Shown here: piece by piece, positions 43,896-51,654 of the stretch | Layout: the number at the start of each line of letters is the position of its first letter | How positions within the stretch are numbered: position 1 is the first letter of the stretch | Assembly: GCA_905233915.1 (NCBI GenBank) | Contig: CAJOFM010000015.1 | Span: 1 to 64,000 of the forward strand | Source: an uncultured Muribaculaceae bacterium | Lineage (GTDB): Bacteria > Bacteroidota > Bacteroidia > Bacteroidales > Muribaculaceae | Reading direction: 5' to 3' | DNA length: 64,000 nt | Translations under genes and position numbers: made by a program | Notes under the pieces: model-generated | Told to the model about the DNA's origin: nothing | Databases searched by the model: none | The model's input: only the letters and a program-made list of their open reading frames with translations

Positions 43896-45524
43896 ATGGC
43901 TATGAATACAAGAATCATGAAATATATGTGTGCAGTGCTGGCCTCAATGCTGATGCTGGCGGCATGCACCAAGTCATTTGACGATATCAACACCAATCAG
44001 CACCAGCTGACCGATGAGGAATTGGCCAACGATTACCAGAACGTGGGGGCTTTCTTTTCACAGATGGTGTCGCGCGTTGTCCTCTTTGATGACGGCTCGG
44101 GTAACTGTCTGTCGTCGGACTATCAGGTGTCTCAGGGCTTGAGTGCCGACCCGTTTTCAGGCTATGTGGCCCTCACGGGCACCTGGCGCAATGGCGTTCA
44201 CAATGGGTCCTACAGCTTTGTGAGTGGCTGGTATGACCAGATGTTTACGAGGGCCTTTAGCGAGGTGATGCCCGCATGGCAGCGCGTGATTCAAGTCGCT
44301 GCCGAGATGGGTCAGCCTGCAGTGGCCGCTTTAGCCACCATCGTCAAGGTCGAGGCCTTGCACCGCGTGACCGACATGTACGGCCCCATCCCTTACACCC
44401 GTTTTGGCAGTGGAACGCTTGGAACCGCTTATGACCGACAACAGGAGGTTTACAACCGGTTTTTTGCCGAGTTGGATAGTGCCATTGATGTCCTGACGCC
44501 ATTGGCTGAATCAGGAGGGCTGCTCCTCCCTGATTACGACAACGTCTATGAGGGCAACGTGGCCCGCTGGGTGAAGTTTGCCAACACCCTGCGACTGCGT
44601 TTGGCGATGCGTGTGGTTTATGCCGATCCAGCTTTGGCGCAACGCGAGGCCGAGAAGGCGGCAGCCTGTCCATTGGGCTTTATTGAGACCGCGGCCGACC
44701 GTGCCGAGTTGCAGCATGGCCGCTTGACCTACTTCCACCCCAATTATGACATGGCCTATAACTTCAATGCGGGCGAGGTGCGCATGGGAGCGAGCATAGA
44801 CTGCTACATGAATGGCTACAGTGACCCGCGTCTTGCTGCTTACTTTGTTCCTGCCAGCAACGACAACAAGTATCACGGTGTGCGTCTGGGAGTTCATAAC
44901 ATGAACCCCACCCGGTATGCTGGCGTTTATATCTCCAACCTGAATATTGACCGCGCCACCACACCTATCGTGTGGATGACTGCGGCCGAGGGTTTCTTCC
45001 TGCGTGCCGAGGCGGCGCTGCGCGGTTGGAACATGGGCGGCACGGCACGCGCTTTCTATGAGGCTGGCATCCGTGCCTCCTTCGACGAGAACAGTGTCAG
45101 TGGCGCCGACAACTATGTCAACAACAGCTCCTCCAAGCCCACACGCTATGTGGACCGCACGAGTGGCGGCAATAATGCCAATGCCCCCAGTGAGATTACC
45201 ATTGCCTGGAATGATGATGCCGACTTCGAGACCAACTTGGAACGCATCATTACCCAGAAGTGGATTGCCATGTATCCCGACGGTTGCGAGGGCTGGGCTG
45301 AGTTCCGCCGCACGGGTTATCCCCGCCTGTTGCCTGTTGTGAACAATGACAGCCAGGGACTCATCGACACACAGATTCAGGTGCGCCGTTGTCCCTTCCC
45401 TGTTCAGGAATACAATACCAACGAGGCTGCCGTACAGGCCGCGATTCAGTTGCTGGATGCCGAAGCCCTGGGCGGCGGTCAGGACAATGGAGGCACTCGC
45501 CTGTGGTGGGACAAGAAAGAATAA
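43896..45524 (+). CDS. SusD/RagB-family glycan-binding lipoprotein
   Basis: A 542-residue surface lipoprotein (lipobox MLAAC, Cys26 if the first ATG is used) that forms a lid over the SusC barrel. The CTKSFDDINTN start, the TPR-type helices and the LHRVTDMYGPIPYTRFG block are diagnostic of the SusD_2 type group. Start codons at 43896 and 43902 are both possible. A GC-rich palindrome stands between this gene and the GH18 gene, where it could affect expression ratio. Confidence 0.92.
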   Translation: MAMNTRIMKYMCAVLASMLMLAACTKSFDDINTNQHQLTDEELANDYQNVGAFFSQMVSRVVLFDDGSGNCLSSDYQVSQGLSADPFSGYVALTGTWRNGVHNGSYSFVSGWYDQMFTRAFSEVMPAWQRVIQVAAEMGQPAVAALATIVKVEALHRVTDMYGPIPYTRFGSGTLGTAYDRQQEVYNRFFAELDSAIDVLTPLAESGGLLLPDYDNVYEGNVARWVKFANTLRLRLAMRVVYADPALAQREAEKAAACPLGFIETAADRAELQHGRLTYFHPNYDMAYNFNAGEVRMGASIDCYMNGYSDPRLAAYFVPASNDNKYHGVRLGVHNMNPTRYAGVYISNLNIDRATTPIVWMTAAEGFFLRAEAALRGWNMGGTARAFYEAGIRASFDENSVSGADNYVNNSSSKPTRYVDRTSGGNNANAPSEITIAWNDDADFETNLERIITQKWIAMYPDGCEGWAEFRRTGYPRLLPVVNNDSQGLIDTQIQVRRCPFPVQEYNTNEAAVQAAIQLLDAEALGGGQDNGGTRLWWDKKE

Positions 45525-45539
45525 TGTTTGGTTCACTGT

Positions 45540-45557
45540 GCCGTGACTTGTCACGGC
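45540..45557. repeat. REP-like palindrome between susD-like and GH18 genes
   Basis: GCCGTGAC and GTCACGGC flank TT. A near copy, GCCGTGGC/GCCACGGC, lies at 48809-48827. Confidence 0.7.
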
Positions 45558-45576
45558 CTGTCTAAAAACTAATTAG

Positions 45577-46512
45577 ATGAAAATGTCAAGATATATTATT
45601 GCAATAGCATTGCTCGCGGTTCTGGTGACGGCTTGTGACACCGAGCCCGAGGCGCTGGACCTGCAGCCGCTCAAGGAATATAGCAAGGAGTATTATCAGG
45701 CGTTGCGTGACTACAAGGCCAGCCCCCACGAGATCTGCTACGTCTATTATGCCGACTGGTCTCCCATCGAGGGCGCCAGCGGCTACAAGGACCCCGCTTC
45801 TTGGGGTGAGCGCATCATCGGTCTGCCCGACAGCATCGACATCGTGAACCTGTGGATGGGCATCCCTACGCCTGAGACCCACCCCGTCGCCTATCAGGAC
45901 ATGATAGAGACCCGCGACAAGAAGGGCACCCGCTTTGTCTTCCATGCCGATGCCTCCAACTACAATCACCGTTTCACTATCGATGGTCGTACCTATGATC
46001 TCTCCAGTGATCGCAGCGAGGAGGCAATCCGCGCCTATGCCCGCTGGGTGTGTGACACGGTTGTCGAGACAGGGCTTGACGGGGCCGACTTCGATTACGA
46101 GGGTTGGAACGGTCAGCACCTGACGTGGGCCATCGAGGAATGTGACAAGGTGTTTGGCCTTGGGGGCCGTTACACCGAGAAACTCATTATCGTGGACTAT
46201 TTCTCGGTATCGCCTCCTGTGGCGTGCGACCCCTATGTGGACTATTATGTCAAGCAGGCCTACAGCCAGCAGGGAGCTGGCGTGGGCGCCATGGGACATC
46301 CCGACGAGAAGACGGTCTATTGCGAGTCCTTCGGCCAGAAGCCAACAGGCGGCGAAATCTTCAACTATGCCGCTTGGGAACCAGCAATGGGCCATAAGGG
46401 CGGCTGCGGTGCCTACTATGTGGAACGCAACTACTATAACACGAGCGATGGCGTGCCCTATGGCGCCATCCGCCGTGCCATCCAGATTATGAATCCGGCT
46501 AAAACAAAATAA
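45577..46512 (+). CDS. Family 18 glycoside hydrolase, endo-beta-N-acetylglucosaminidase-like lipoprotein
   Basis: A 311-residue lipoprotein (VTAC, Cys20). The GH18 signature DGADFDYE, in DxxDxDxE form, runs from Asp168 to the acid catalyst Glu175; substrate-assisted catalysis uses the acetamido group. The context SusC-SusD-GH18-DUF1735 matches Bacteroides loci in which the GH18 enzyme cuts between the two core GlcNAc residues of N-glycans. Chitinase activity is the main alternative. The gene is short for a GH18 but all active-site acids are present. It lies 3 bases upstream of the DUF1735-LamG gene. Confidence 0.88.
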   Translation: MKMSRYIIAIALLAVLVTACDTEPEALDLQPLKEYSKEYYQALRDYKASPHEICYVYYADWSPIEGASGYKDPASWGERIIGLPDSIDIVNLWMGIPTPETHPVAYQDMIETRDKKGTRFVFHADASNYNHRFTIDGRTYDLSSDRSEEAIRAYARWVCDTVVETGLDGADFDYEGWNGQHLTWAIEECDKVFGLGGRYTEKLIIVDYFSVSPPVACDPYVDYYVKQAYSQQGAGVGAMGHPDEKTVYCESFGQKPTGGEIFNYAAWEPAMGHKGGCGAYYVERNYYNTSDGVPYGAIRRAIQIMNPAKTK

Positions 46513-46515
46513 GCG

Positions 46516-47736
46516 ATGAAAAAGACGTTATTATATATTACTTTTCTCCTGACAGTTGGTCTGATGATGGCTGCTTGTGACAGTGAGGGCGACAAGTTTG
46601 ATTATGAAAAGGTCGGGTTGCTCATCTCGGGCACCGAGCAGGTGCCAGTACAGCGTTTCACTGTCGATGAACTGCCCGCATCCTATGCCGTGACCATCAA
46701 GGCAACCCGCCGGTGTGAGAAGGCGGTCACCATGCGCCTGGCTATTGATACGGCCCTGGTGCGCGCTTATAATGCCAAGCATGGCACAGCCTATTATCCT
46801 GTGCCCGCATCTTGTGTGACCCTCGAGAACAGCGAGGTCGAAATCAAGCAGGGCGAGGCCCTGTCCACAGCCGCCCAGGTCAAGGTCGTCAATACGGACG
46901 GCTTCATTGAGGGCGCCACCTATGTCATCCCTGTGACCATCCAACAGGTCACGGGCGAGGGTGGGGAAGTCATCGAGAGCAGCCGCACGATTTTCCTGCA
47001 GATTTCCCGCATCATCTCGTTCTGGTCGCTCGAGAATAACCAAAATGCCTCGTCCAACTACATCTTCCCCGACGATAAGATGGTCAATCTCACCAACTAC
47101 ACCATCGAGTTCAAGGTCTATTCCTATCGTTTTGGCAACGTGGGCAACATTAAGCGTGTACTGGCCATCGAGGGCAAGAACGAGGAAGAAGCTAATATGT
47201 TCCGCTTTGGTGAGAACGGTTCGGCTGGCGGTGACATCCTGCAGTGGGTATTGCCAGGCGGACGTTGTTTCTCCAACACCCATTTCAAGACCAACCAGTG
47301 GTATCTCGTTTCATGCACCTACGACGGGACGACTTTCAAGATGTATGTCGATGGCGTCGAGGATGCGCAGACCACAGGCGGCGGTAAAGCCACACCGTTC
47401 CAGCGCTTTGAGTTGGGCATGTCGTGGGGTGGTTACCGCAACAGCCAGTTCTTCCATGGCCGCTTGTGCGAGGTGCGCGTGTGGAATCGTGCCCTCACGG
47501 CCAGCGAGATTTCGATGGGCTTTGCCGGCGTGAATGCTCAAAGCGACGGGCTGGTCGCCTACTGGAAGATGAACGAGGGCGAGGGCCATATTTTCCATGA
47601 TGCGACAGGCCACGGCTATGACATGGACTGGACCGACACCTGGCGTGACGACCGTGAGAACGGCGTCCTCGTCCCCCACGATTACAGCCAGTACATCAAG
47701 TGGATTAAGGACGACAATAATAAGGTCGCCCAATAA
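46516..47736 (+). CDS. DUF1735 and LamG-domain glycan-binding lipoprotein
   Basis: A 406-residue lipoprotein (MMAAC, Cys21). Residues ~35-160 match DUF1735 (AIDTALVRAYNAKHGTAYYPVP and EGATYVIPVTIQQV), a beta-sandwich found beside GH18 in N-glycan loci. Residues ~175-400 are a concanavalin-type LamG fold (YTIEFKVYSYRFG, NQWYLVSCTYDGTTFKMYVDG, GRLCEVRVWNRALTASEI). It probably holds the glycan or glycoprotein at the cell surface for the GH18 enzyme. It is the last gene of the locus; no clear terminator follows before manA. Confidence 0.85.
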   Translation: MKKTLLYITFLLTVGLMMAACDSEGDKFDYEKVGLLISGTEQVPVQRFTVDELPASYAVTIKATRRCEKAVTMRLAIDTALVRAYNAKHGTAYYPVPASCVTLENSEVEIKQGEALSTAAQVKVVNTDGFIEGATYVIPVTIQQVTGEGGEVIESSRTIFLQISRIISFWSLENNQNASSNYIFPDDKMVNLTNYTIEFKVYSYRFGNVGNIKRVLAIEGKNEEEANMFRFGENGSAGGDILQWVLPGGRCFSNTHFKTNQWYLVSCTYDGTTFKMYVDGVEDAQTTGGGKATPFQRFELGMSWGGYRNSQFFHGRLCEVRVWNRALTASEISMGFAGVNAQSDGLVAYWKMNEGEGHIFHDATGHGYDMDWTDTWRDDRENGVLVPHDYSQYIKWIKDDNNKVAQ

Positions 47737-47762
47737 TCCTGTTGAAAATCGACCGCCTGAAA

Positions 47763-47794
47763 TTGGTAACTGAATGATAAAATTCATATCTTTG
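47763..47794 (+). promoter_or_regulatory. Promoter of manA
   Basis: TTG (47763-47765), 21 bases, TATCTTTG (47787-47794), 20 bases before ATG 47814. Confidence 0.6.
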
Positions 47795-47813
47795 TAGGCT
47801 AATTTCATCCGAA

Positions 47814-48785
47814 ATGCAGATATATAAGTTCAATAGCATACTTAAACCCGTCCTGTGGGGCGGCGACAAGTTGGTGGCTTTTAAGCAGTTGCCGCCATGT
47901 AATGAGCCCATTGGCGAAAGTTGGGAGCTTTCGGCCATGCCTGGCTTTGAGTCGGTGGTGGCCGAAGGGGCCGACCGTGGCTTGACCCTTACCCAACTGG
48001 TGCAACGTTATGGTGCTGACCTGGTGGGAGAGGATGTTTATCGCCGTTATGGTGACCGCTTCCCCTTGCTCATCAAGTTCATTCATGCCAAGCGAGACCT
48101 CTCTATTCAGGTTCACCCTGATGATCAGATGGCGTTGCGTCTCCATGGCTGTACTGGCAAGAACGAGATGTGGTATATTCTGGAGGCTGATAAGGGTGCC
48201 CTTATCCACACGGGCTTTAATCGGCAGATGTCGGATGAGGAACTGGACCGTCGCTTAGCCGAAGGTTCGCTTCTTGAAGTCATCAATGCGACCGAGGCTC
48301 AACCGGGAGACACTTTCTTTATTCCTGCTGGACAAATCCATGCTATCGGGGCGGGTAACCTGTTGGTCGAGATACAGCAATCCTGCGACATCACCTATCG
48401 CGTGTGGGATTACGGTCGTCGTGACTCAGATGGCAACCTGCGCCAGTTGCATGTGCAACAGGCCCATGAGGCACTGGATTTCAATGCCCGTGACGGCAAG
48501 GTGGATTACACCCCCTGCGATGGTCAAGGTGTTACACCGTTGCTGAAGTGTAAAGAATTTACAGTGAGCCGTGTCGTTGTCGATGACTGTTATGGGCTGG
48601 AAATGCCAAGGCCTCACTCCTTCGTGGCAATGGTGTGCATCCACGGCGATGTAACCCTCACCGCCGAGGACATGGACATTGTGCCGATGCACCAGGGCGA
48701 GACAGCCCTTGTTCCCGCCACTGTGAACAGGCTGCAGATGACAGGCTCAGCCCAACTGCTGTTGACCACAGTCCCCGAGAAGTGA
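47814..48785 (+). CDS. manA: Mannose-6-phosphate isomerase, class I
   Basis: A 323-residue cytosolic zinc cupin that interconverts mannose 6-phosphate and fructose 6-phosphate. Zinc ligands are visible in SIQVHPDD (Gln and His), KNEMWYIL (Glu) and PAGQIHAIGAG (His). The N-terminal FNSILKPVLWGG and C-terminal EIQQSCDITYRVWDYGR blocks are typical of the short Bacteroidota/Firmicutes class. It can provide mannose for nucleotide sugars or take it into glycolysis. Its place after a probable N-glycan locus is suggestive, but it has its own promoter. Confidence 0.93.
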   Translation: MQIYKFNSILKPVLWGGDKLVAFKQLPPCNEPIGESWELSAMPGFESVVAEGADRGLTLTQLVQRYGADLVGEDVYRRYGDRFPLLIKFIHAKRDLSIQVHPDDQMALRLHGCTGKNEMWYILEADKGALIHTGFNRQMSDEELDRRLAEGSLLEVINATEAQPGDTFFIPAGQIHAIGAGNLLVEIQQSCDITYRVWDYGRRDSDGNLRQLHVQQAHEALDFNARDGKVDYTPCDGQGVTPLLKCKEFTVSRVVVDDCYGLEMPRPHSFVAMVCIHGDVTLTAEDMDIVPMHQGETALVPATVNRLQMTGSAQLLLTTVPEK

Positions 48786-48808
48786 AATAACCCTCAGTGT
48801 TAATGTAT

Positions 48809-48827
48809 GCCGTGGCACCGCCACGGC
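48809..48827. repeat. REP-like palindrome between manA and mltG
   Basis: GCCGTGGC and GCCACGGC flank ACC; it has the same TGCCGTG..CACGGCC frame as the one at 45540-45557. No T-run follows. Confidence 0.7.
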
Positions 48828-48850
48828 CAACCAATAAAACGACAATAACA

Positions 48851-49861
48851 ATGAACAAGAAAAAATGGATCATCGGCATCCTTGCCGCAATACTCATTAT
48901 TCTGGTGGCGTGTGCCGCTCCCTATCTGTTTACAGGAGCGCCAGCCGAGGGGCTGATCAAGATGCGCAAGGGTAGCACCATCGAATCGATTGCCGATAGT
49001 GTGAAAGCCAATGTGGGTGATAGCTTTGGCAAACGCGTGGCTACGATGCTCTCGCTCATGGGCGCCAAGGTCGAGAACCGTGAGGGCGCTTTCCGCATCA
49101 CCCAGGGTATGTCCCCGTTCACTGCCGCCCGTTACATCAAGAACGGTGCCCAGAGTGGCATCCGTTTCACCTTCAACAACGTGCGCACCCTTGACGAATG
49201 GACCAAACGCTGGGGCGAGACTTTCATGGACGGGCCGGAAGCGATGCGCAAGGCATTGGCTGATAGCGCTTTTTGCGCCAAATACGGCAAGACGCCGCAG
49301 ACCATTGCATGCCTGTTGATGCCCGATACCTACGAGTTCTACTGGAACACTACGCCCGAGAAGATGCTCGACCGCTTGAATGACTATTATAACGATTTCT
49401 GGTCCAGTGAACGCAAAGCCAAGGCCGAACGCCTGGGACTTACCCCTGATGAGGTGGCTACCATCGCATCCATTGTCGAGGAGGAGACCAGCAAGGCCGA
49501 CGAGCGCGGCAAGGTGGCCCGTCTGTACTTGAACCGTTACCAGCAGGGCATGCGCCTGCAGGCCGACCCAACAGTGAAATTTGCTATTGGTGACTTCTCT
49601 ATCAAGCGTATCACCGTTCCCATGACCCAGGTCAACTCGCCTTACAACACCTATCGTGTTAACGGCTTGCCTCCCGGTCCTATTCGCCTGCCCGAGAAAT
49701 CGACCATCGACGCTGTGCTCGACGCGCCGCAGCATGACTATCTCTACATGTGCGCCCGTGCCGACTTCAGCGGCTATCACGACTTCACTCGTGACTATGC
49801 GTCTCACCTCGACAACGCCCACCGCTACCAGGCAGCCCTGAATGCCCGTGGCGTGAAGTGA
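48851..49861 (+). CDS. mltG: Endolytic murein transglycosylase MltG
   Basis: A 336-residue inner-membrane enzyme that cuts nascent peptidoglycan strands and sets their length. An N-terminal transmembrane helix (~5-25) precedes the LysM-like and YceG catalytic region. The catalytic Glu lies in ATIASIVEEETSKADER, and the substrate loop NSPYNTYRVNGLPPGPI is strongly conserved. The start MNKKKWIIG at 48851 is chosen; the 18 upstream codons cross the palindrome at 48809. The next gene follows 41 bases later. Confidence 0.93.
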   Translation: MNKKKWIIGILAAILIILVACAAPYLFTGAPAEGLIKMRKGSTIESIADSVKANVGDSFGKRVATMLSLMGAKVENREGAFRITQGMSPFTAARYIKNGAQSGIRFTFNNVRTLDEWTKRWGETFMDGPEAMRKALADSAFCAKYGKTPQTIACLLMPDTYEFYWNTTPEKMLDRLNDYYNDFWSSERKAKAERLGLTPDEVATIASIVEEETSKADERGKVARLYLNRYQQGMRLQADPTVKFAIGDFSIKRITVPMTQVNSPYNTYRVNGLPPGPIRLPEKSTIDAVLDAPQHDYLYMCARADFSGYHDFTRDYASHLDNAHRYQAALNARGVK

Positions 49862-49902
49862 GCGATTGCAGCAATAATTAACCATCATTCAACACATTCA
49901 CT

Positions 49903-50148
49903 ATGGACGAAGAGAAATTAGTTGTTCTCAACAAGTATCCCAATGCTGTCGATGCCAACATCGTCAAGGGCGCCCTGGAGGCCAGTGGCATTCCCGCTGG
50001 CGTGATTGTTGACAGCACCGCCAACGCCATCTGGATGGCACCCGTCAGGGTCGTAGTCTTTGAACGCGACCTGGAACTGGCCAAGCAGGTAATCAGCGAG
50101 GCCGAGGAGACGCCCGAAGACGTGACAGAGGACACAACTGAGGATTGA
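49903..50148 (+). CDS. DUF2007 small protein
   Basis: An 81-residue acidic cytosolic protein. Residues 5-68 match DUF2007 (LVVLNKYPNAVDANIVKGAL, VRVVVFERDLELAKQVI), proposed to be a signal-transducing fold related to the PII/ACT group. Its C-terminus is a Glu/Asp/Thr-rich tail. The role is unknown. It lies between mltG and porQ. Confidence 0.8.
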   Translation: MDEEKLVVLNKYPNAVDANIVKGALEASGIPAGVIVDSTANAIWMAPVRVVVFERDLELAKQVISEAEETPEDVTEDTTED

Positions 50149-50174
50149 AATATACTAAAGGGAGGATTTCTTCG

Positions 50175-50200
50175 TTATATTATTACTTGGAATAATATAA
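50175..50200. repeat. 10-bp perfect inverted repeat just before porQ
   Basis: TTATATTATT and AATAATATAA flank ACTTGG; the stem ends 7 bases before the porQ ATG, where the ribosome must bind. Confidence 0.75.
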
Positions 50201-50207
50201 AAAAGAT

Positions 50208-51239
50208 ATGACAACCTATTTGCGTCACTTGATATTGTTCGCCATGGGTGTCATGGCTTTTGTTGCCATGGCCGATGACGGGCACACCACTACCGCCTAT
50301 AACTTCCTGAGCGTTCCTGCCTCGAGCCACGTTTATGGCTTGGGCGGACACAACCTCACCATCATCGACGATGACATCAATCTCGTCGAGCAGAACCCCG
50401 CCTTGCTGGGTCCCGAATATGACCATCAGGTGGGACTCAACTACATGCGTTATATCGGTGAGACCAATTTTGCGGGCCTGCGCTATGGCCAGGGCGTGAG
50501 TGAGCATGGAGCGATTGCCGCAGGTGTCCAGTATTTTGGCTACGGCAACATCCAGGGCGCTGCCATCGATGGCACCAAGACCGGTACTTTCAGCGCTAGC
50601 GACATTGCCTTCAGCCTCACCTATAGCCACGACATCAGCGAGAAGTTCCGCGGCGGTATCACCGTGAAGTACCTGTACTCCAAGTACGAGGACTATTCTG
50701 CCGGAGCTGTTGCCGCCGACTTGGGTATCAACTACTACGACCCCGACCATGAGTTCTCGGCATCGTTGGTTGCCAAGAACCTGGGTGGTCAGGTAAAGAA
50801 GTTCAACGAGTACAAGGACAAATTGCCTTGGGATATCCAGGTGGGTTTCAGCAAGATGCTGAGCAGGGCTCCCATACGCCTGCATGTTACCGCCTATGAA
50901 CTTGCGCGTTGGAGTTCCCCCTATTACAAGATTCAGGACGTTAACAATCCCAATAGTGACTTGATTGAGAAGGAATCGTTTGGCAGTAACCTGTTGCGGC
51001 ACCTCGTGTTTGGTGTAGATGTCCTGCCCACCAATAATTTGTATATCGGTCTGGGCTACAACTACCGCACCCGCACCGACATGGCGACTTACAAGCGTGA
51101 CTTTATGTCAGGTCTCTCGGTGGGCGGAGGATTAAAAGTTAGGGCATTCGGCTTTGGTGTCGCTTACGCGCGTCCCCACACGGGTGCTTCGACATTCATG
51201 TTCAACTTCACCACCAGCATTGGTGAGTTGCTCAAGTAA
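50208..51239 (+). CDS. porQ: Type IX secretion system protein PorQ
   Basis: A 343-residue outer-membrane protein with a signal peptide (~1-22). The FLSVPASSHVYGLGGHNLTI and DDINLVEQNPALLGPE blocks are the PorQ signature, followed by a FadL-like barrel ending TTSIGELLK. In Porphyromonas, PorQ works with PorU, PorV and PorZ in the attachment complex that processes and anchors T9SS cargo. No other por genes are in the window, as is usual since they are scattered. It fits with the three proteins here carrying T9SS-like tails. Confidence 0.85.
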   Translation: MTTYLRHLILFAMGVMAFVAMADDGHTTTAYNFLSVPASSHVYGLGGHNLTIIDDDINLVEQNPALLGPEYDHQVGLNYMRYIGETNFAGLRYGQGVSEHGAIAAGVQYFGYGNIQGAAIDGTKTGTFSASDIAFSLTYSHDISEKFRGGITVKYLYSKYEDYSAGAVAADLGINYYDPDHEFSASLVAKNLGGQVKKFNEYKDKLPWDIQVGFSKMLSRAPIRLHVTAYELARWSSPYYKIQDVNNPNSDLIEKESFGSNLLRHLVFGVDVLPTNNLYIGLGYNYRTRTDMATYKRDFMSGLSVGGGLKVRAFGFGVAYARPHTGASTFMFNFTTSIGELLK

Positions 51240-51290
51240 CACAGGGAATTGCCCCGTCCTGCGCATCATTAACTCAAAGTATTTTAATCA

Positions 51291-51611
51291 ATGGCCGATC
51301 AACATCCAAACCAGGGAACTGGCACGGGTGCCAAAACCCGTGAACGTGTCCTCATCGAGGAACCGCGCCAGTACAAGGTGATTTTTCATAACGACGACTT
51401 TACGACGATGGAGTTTGTTACTGACGTGTTGCGCCGGGTGTTCAACAAACCCGCCGACGAGGCCGTTGTGCTGATGATGAAGGTGCACCGCGAGGGACAG
51501 GCAACCGTGGGCGTTTACAGCTATGATGTGGCGATGACCAAGGCGTCACAGACTATGTCGATGGCGCGCAATGAGGGTTTCCCCTTGCGTGTCACATGTG
51601 AACAGGCATAG
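51291..51611 (+). CDS. clpS: ClpS adaptor protein
   Basis: A 106-residue adaptor that gives N-degron substrates to ClpA. The core YKVIFHNDDFTTMEFVTDVL holds the DD residues that bind the N-terminal amine, and VLMMKVHREGQATVGVYSYD contains the His of the same pocket. A flexible N-terminal tail (~1-25) engages ClpA. It is 43 bases upstream of clpA. Confidence 0.95.
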   Translation: MADQHPNQGTGTGAKTRERVLIEEPRQYKVIFHNDDFTTMEFVTDVLRRVFNKPADEAVVLMMKVHREGQATVGVYSYDVAMTKASQTMSMARNEGFPLRVTCEQA

Positions 51612-51654
51612 TAATTGCATGTAGCATGTAGAGATAAAACCAACAGAGAAAAAA

